Assembly (NCBI GenBank): GCA_934718155.1
Contig: CAKUZF010000038.1
Location: forward strand, 1 to 26,863
DNA length: 26,863 nucleotides
From: an uncultured Parabacteroides sp.
Lineage (GTDB): Bacteria > Bacteroidota > Bacteroidia > Bacteroidales > Tannerellaceae
Reading direction: 5' to 3'
The stretch's first letter is position 1, and every line of letters starts with the position of its first letter. Below the pieces are notes generated by a model that did not search any database, was not told where the DNA came from, and worked only from the letters and a program-made list of their open reading frames with translations. Shown piece by piece: positions 24,216 to 26,863 of this stretch. The position numbers were made by a program, and so were the translations under genes.

Positions 24216-25454
24216 TTACTTAAAGATCTTCTGCGAGAAAAGCGTCAGGTAAATACGCCAGTTGCGCCAGATGTGGCCTCCGTCGGTCTCCAAGTACTCA
24301 TACTTATATCCCTTTGAGTCGAGATACTTGCGATAGTCCGCATTCGACTGGTAAAGGAAGTCGGTACTGCCGATAGCGATCCAATAGAGAGCCGGCTTTG
24401 CGGCAAACAGCCTCGCCATCTGCTGGCCAAACTCAGGATCGTTGTTCATCTTATCCAAAGCGGTCTGCTGCGGATCGTTGCTGCCCTTCAAGAAGATAGC
24501 AGCCGAGAAGAGACCCACATAGTCGAACATGTTCGGATACAACTTGCTGATAGCGAAAGAGTGTCCCCCTCCCATCGATAGGCCACAGATCGCACGATTC
24601 TTCTTTCCCTTCAAAGTGCGATAATACTTCTCCACATAGTTCACCACATCAGGGAAACTCTCCTCCATCGAGGCGATCGGCTTAGAGGCGGCATGCCCCA
24701 TGAAAGAGGGCTTATACATCCCCTTCGACCATTCGCCCGGAGCAGCCTGGCAATTGGCGTTGCCATTCGTCATCACCACGATCATCGGCTGCACCTTGCC
24801 CGCAGCAATCAGGTTGTCGAGTATCTGAGCGGCACGGCCCAAGGTTGTCCAAGCATCCTCGTCGCCACCCGCACCATGCAACAGATAGAGCACGGGGTAA
24901 CGGCGACCCGGATTTTCCAGGTAGCCCGCAGGCGTATAGACCGTCATGCGGCGGTGAGTCTGCAACGTCGGGCTGTTATACCACACTTTCGACACATTGC
25001 CATGAGGCACCTCGTTCACGCTATAGAGATCGCCCTTATCGCCTTTCTCCCTGCTCACAATAAAGATGTTGGTGTAAGAGGCGATGTCGCGACACATATA
25101 AACATTGCTCGGATCGAGCATATCCATGCCATCCACTCTGAACTTATAAGAGTAAAGCTCGCCGTCTAACTGGTCGGTGGTATAGGTCCACAAACCCACC
25201 TTCTCCTTATCTTCCGCCAGCTCCACATAGCCTGGCTGTTCCATCACGCCCATCGGGCTTTGCACCTTCACCTTCGGAAGGAAGTCGCCCATCAACTCCA
25301 CCTTCACCGCCTTCGGCGCATAGAGGCGGAAAGTGACGGTACCGTCGGAATTCACTTCAGGAGAGATAATGTCGTTTCCACTAAACAAAGCCTGCTGCGC
25401 CCATGCGTTCACCGCCAGCAAGGCCAAGGCTAAAAAACCGAGAATCTTTTTCAT
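24216..25454 (-). CDS. Secreted esterase with N-terminal CBM48-like domain (CE1-like)
   Basis: Exported alpha/beta-hydrolase of 412 residues: signal peptide 1-19 (ending NAWA), an E-set/CBM48-like sandwich at about 30-130 (TVTFRLYAPKAVKVELMGDF), then an esterase D/feruloyl-esterase domain. The nucleophile is Ser293 in CGLSMGGGHS, the acid probably Asp365 (IGSTDFLY) and the base His394 (DGGHIWRNW). LYLLHGAGGDEDAW near residue 189 gives the oxyanion region. Relatives remove acetyl or feruloyl groups from plant polysaccharides and usually sit in polysaccharide-use loci; here it is alone, well away from the susCD pair, so the substrate is open. Confidence 0.92.
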   Translation of the reverse strand: MKKILGFLALALLAVNAWAQQALFSGNDIISPEVNSDGTVTFRLYAPKAVKVELMGDFLPKVKVQSPMGVMEQPGYVELAEDKEKVGLWTYTTDQLDGELYSYKFRVDGMDMLDPSNVYMCRDIASYTNIFIVSREKGDKGDLYSVNEVPHGNVSKVWYNSPTLQTHRRMTVYTPAGYLENPGRRYPVLYLLHGAGGDEDAWTTLGRAAQILDNLIAAGKVQPMIVVMTNGNANCQAAPGEWSKGMYKPSFMGHAASKPIASMEESFPDVVNYVEKYYRTLKGKKNRAICGLSMGGGHSFAISKLYPNMFDYVGLFSAAIFLKGSNDPQQTALDKMNNDPEFGQQMARLFAAKPALYWIAIGSTDFLYQSNADYRKYLDSKGYKYEYLETDGGHIWRNWRIYLTLFSQKIFK

Positions 25455-25533
25455 GATTAATAAATTTATGATTAATAATAAAACACTTTTCGAACAGCTC
25501 TCATCTCTGGATACAAGGAGCTGCTACAGGTTG

Positions 25534-25565
25534 CAAATATAAACATATTCTCGGTCATAGCGAAA
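25534..25565 (-). promoter_or_regulatory. Promoter of the esterase gene
   Basis: Minus strand TTTC (25562-25565), 20 bases, TATATTTG (25534-25541, exact -7 match), giving a leader of about 75 bases before the ATG at 25454. Confidence 0.55.
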
Positions 25566-25570
25566 GATAA

Positions 25571-25635
25571 GCCAGAAAGCTATTCTGGCCGAGCGTTGCG
25601 GGTGGGTCAGAAGCTATTCTGGCCCACCCGCAACG
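25571..25635. repeat. Paired palindromes sharing a repeated core
   Basis: Hairpin one: GCCAGAA (25571-25577) with TTCTGGC (25583-25589). Hairpin two: 25594-25612 pairs with 25617-25635, 19 positions with one T-G wobble and loop GCTA. The core CAGAA(A)GCTATTCTGGCC occurs in both, so one may be a copy of the other. They lie after the GLUG gene stop and just upstream of the esterase promoter; no T-run follows. A terminator role is likely, a dispersed REP-like element is possible. Confidence 0.8.
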
Positions 25636-25663
25636 TAAAAGCCGACAAGGCCTAATCCTTCAA

Positions 25664-26863
25664 TCAGAGGCTGAAGAATTGGAAATGACAATCCTTGAGA
25701 TGAGGCATTTCATCGTTTTTGCTCGAATCGATATGCCATACGTTATTGAAATCGAATCCGCCATAGGAAGATTCTTTTCCTTTATTACTCTTTTTGATTT
25801 TGTCGCAGTTCCAGTCTTCCGCAGTACCTTCCAAGTAATAGAGATGATGGTGATACCACACCGATCCACCTTTGTGCGTTCCTACAACACCGTTGCCTTT
25901 TTCGATATCACCCGAGCTGTAGCAACATTGCACTTCCGATGTATGGTCTACATATCCGACGATTCCTCCGGCATCCTTATCATGTCTGGACGGAACGGGG
26001 CCTTTGTTATAGCAATCATGCACCATCCAATGGGTCGCATCTATTGTGCTGCCTAAAGCTTGTCTGCCCAGCACACCGCCTACATACGAATCCTTATGGT
26101 CGCTGGAGATGGTACCGGTGTTGCAGCATCTCGCCAATTCGATGTTATCATCCTTAGTCACAGATGAGCTGGAATGCCATCCAAATCTTCCGCAAATGCC
26201 ACCGACGTTTGATGCGCCGCTTGACCCGCCTTTAATATTTCCATGGTTGGCACTGGAGAAAATGCATGATTTGGCAATATCGCCATAGCCTAAGATACCG
26301 CCAATGCTTCCTCCGCCGTTGTTGGTGACAGAGCTGAAGTTGACCGAATTGTTGATTTCATTTCCCGTGGATCCGTTTCCGGTGATGAATCCGACACAAC
26401 CGCCTACGTTATCTTTACCTGTGACAGCTCCCGCATTGACCATATAGGTAAGAACCATTTTATCTCCGCCTTCTACCGTGGCTTGGCCAAAGATACCGCC
26501 AGTAGCTGACGACCCATCCACTTTGCCATAGTTGATAAGATTACCTACATATCCATGGTAGTATTGCAGGAATCCACAGATACCGCCTGTTCTGGAGCCA
26601 GAGCTGTTGGTCACACTCTTTCCTCTGTTGATGCTATTCTTGATAGTATTGCTTGCGTTAGCCAAGTTGACATGGCCAACGATTCCGCCTACTCGCTCTC
26701 CTCCAACCACTGTGCCGGAGAAACATACGCCGATAATGCTTGACGAATGAGCATATCCGACAATTCCTCCCATGGCTGTTCCGCTGGAAGAAGATCCTCC
26801 ATAAGGAGAACCCGACGATACCGTTCCGGGGAAATGGCTGGTAAAACTATCGGCTTTCGGTAT
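25664..26863 (-). CDS. GLUG-repeat surface protein, 5' end outside the window
   Basis: The 3' part of a large protein; the frame stays open from the stop at 25664 to the window edge (about 399 residues visible), so the ATG at 26773 is internal. At least nine glycine motifs of the form GGI-x-G are seen (GGIVGYA, GGIVGHV, GGICGFL, GGIFGQA, GGCVGFI, GGILGYG, GGICGRF, GGVLGRQ, GGIVGYV), each with an asparagine- and cysteine-containing strand such as CFSGTVVGG. This is the GLUG-type beta-helix repeat of exported adhesins or surface proteins. The last 50 residues leave the repeat and end HFQFFSL, with no recognisable sorting domain. Function is unknown beyond a probable surface role. Confidence 0.8.
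   Translation of the reverse strand: MPKADSFTSHFPGTVSSGSPYGGSSSSGTAMGGIVGYAHSSSIIGVCFSGTVVGGERVGGIVGHVNLANASNTIKNSINRGKSVTNSSGSRTGGICGFLQYYHGYVGNLINYGKVDGSSATGGIFGQATVEGGDKMVLTYMVNAGAVTGKDNVGGCVGFITGNGSTGNEINNSVNFSSVTNNGGGSIGGILGYGDIAKSCIFSSANHGNIKGGSSGASNVGGICGRFGWHSSSSVTKDDNIELARCCNTGTISSDHKDSYVGGVLGRQALGSTIDATHWMVHDCYNKGPVPSRHDKDAGGIVGYVDHTSEVQCCYSSGDIEKGNGVVGTHKGGSVWYHHHLYYLEGTAEDWNCDKIKKSNKGKESSYGGFDFNNVWHIDSSKNDEMPHLKDCHFQFFSL

Overview
The window looks like chromosomal DNA of a Bacteroidales bacterium (phylum Bacteroidota). The main reasons are a SusC/SusD-type outer-membrane uptake pair, several families common in this order (DUF4831, DUF3109, a regulatory-like carboxypeptidase fold protein, GLUG-repeat protein), and many upstream sites matching the Bacteroides sigma-ABfr promoter (-7 TAnnTTTG, sometimes with a -33 TTTG about 19-21 bases upstream). 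I cannot fix the genus from the sequence alone; Tannerellaceae/Parabacteroides-like is a guess. No tRNA, rRNA, CRISPR array, insertion sequence or prophage gene was seen.

Layout. 157-1952: an AraC-type regulator divergent from a metallo-beta-lactamase-fold hydrolase, with a 12-bp palindrome between them. 2048-2151: a three-unit 22-bp tandem repeat and a terminator. 2185-6924: a susC-susD pair with no enzyme, sensor or anti-sigma gene beside it. 6925-7483: the only long non-coding stretch, AT-rich, holding the susC promoter and repeated sequence words. 7484-13437: a compact biotin operon read leftwards, orf140-bioB-bioA-bioF-bioG-bioC-bioD, with four ATGA stop/start overlaps. A POT-family transporter (13444-14943) ends six bases before orf140 and may be part of the same transcript. 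14990-18294: DUF4831, DUF3109 and gpmI (phosphoglycerate mutase), with a 70-bp palindrome after gpmI. 18399-20393: a YgjP-like metalloprotease, a small secreted carboxypeptidase-regulatory-like protein and a short-chain dehydrogenase. 20469-23233: a three-gene TRAP transporter. 23333-25454: a LytM/M23 lipoprotein and, convergent to it, a secreted esterase. 25664 to the right edge: the 3' part of a large GLUG-repeat surface protein.

How the genes work together. The biotin operon supplies BioC and BioG to make and release pimeloyl-ACP, then BioF, BioA, BioD and BioB to complete the ring; only the malonyl-to-pimeloyl elongation (fatty-acid synthesis) lies elsewhere. The first gene of the operon, orf140, has no function I recognise and is the best candidate for something undescribed; the adjacent POT transporter raises the possibility of a linked uptake route for biotin-containing peptides. 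The remaining genes are mostly single-gene units with their own promoters and hairpin terminators. Several intergenic regions carry long palindromes that are more elaborate than ordinary terminators.
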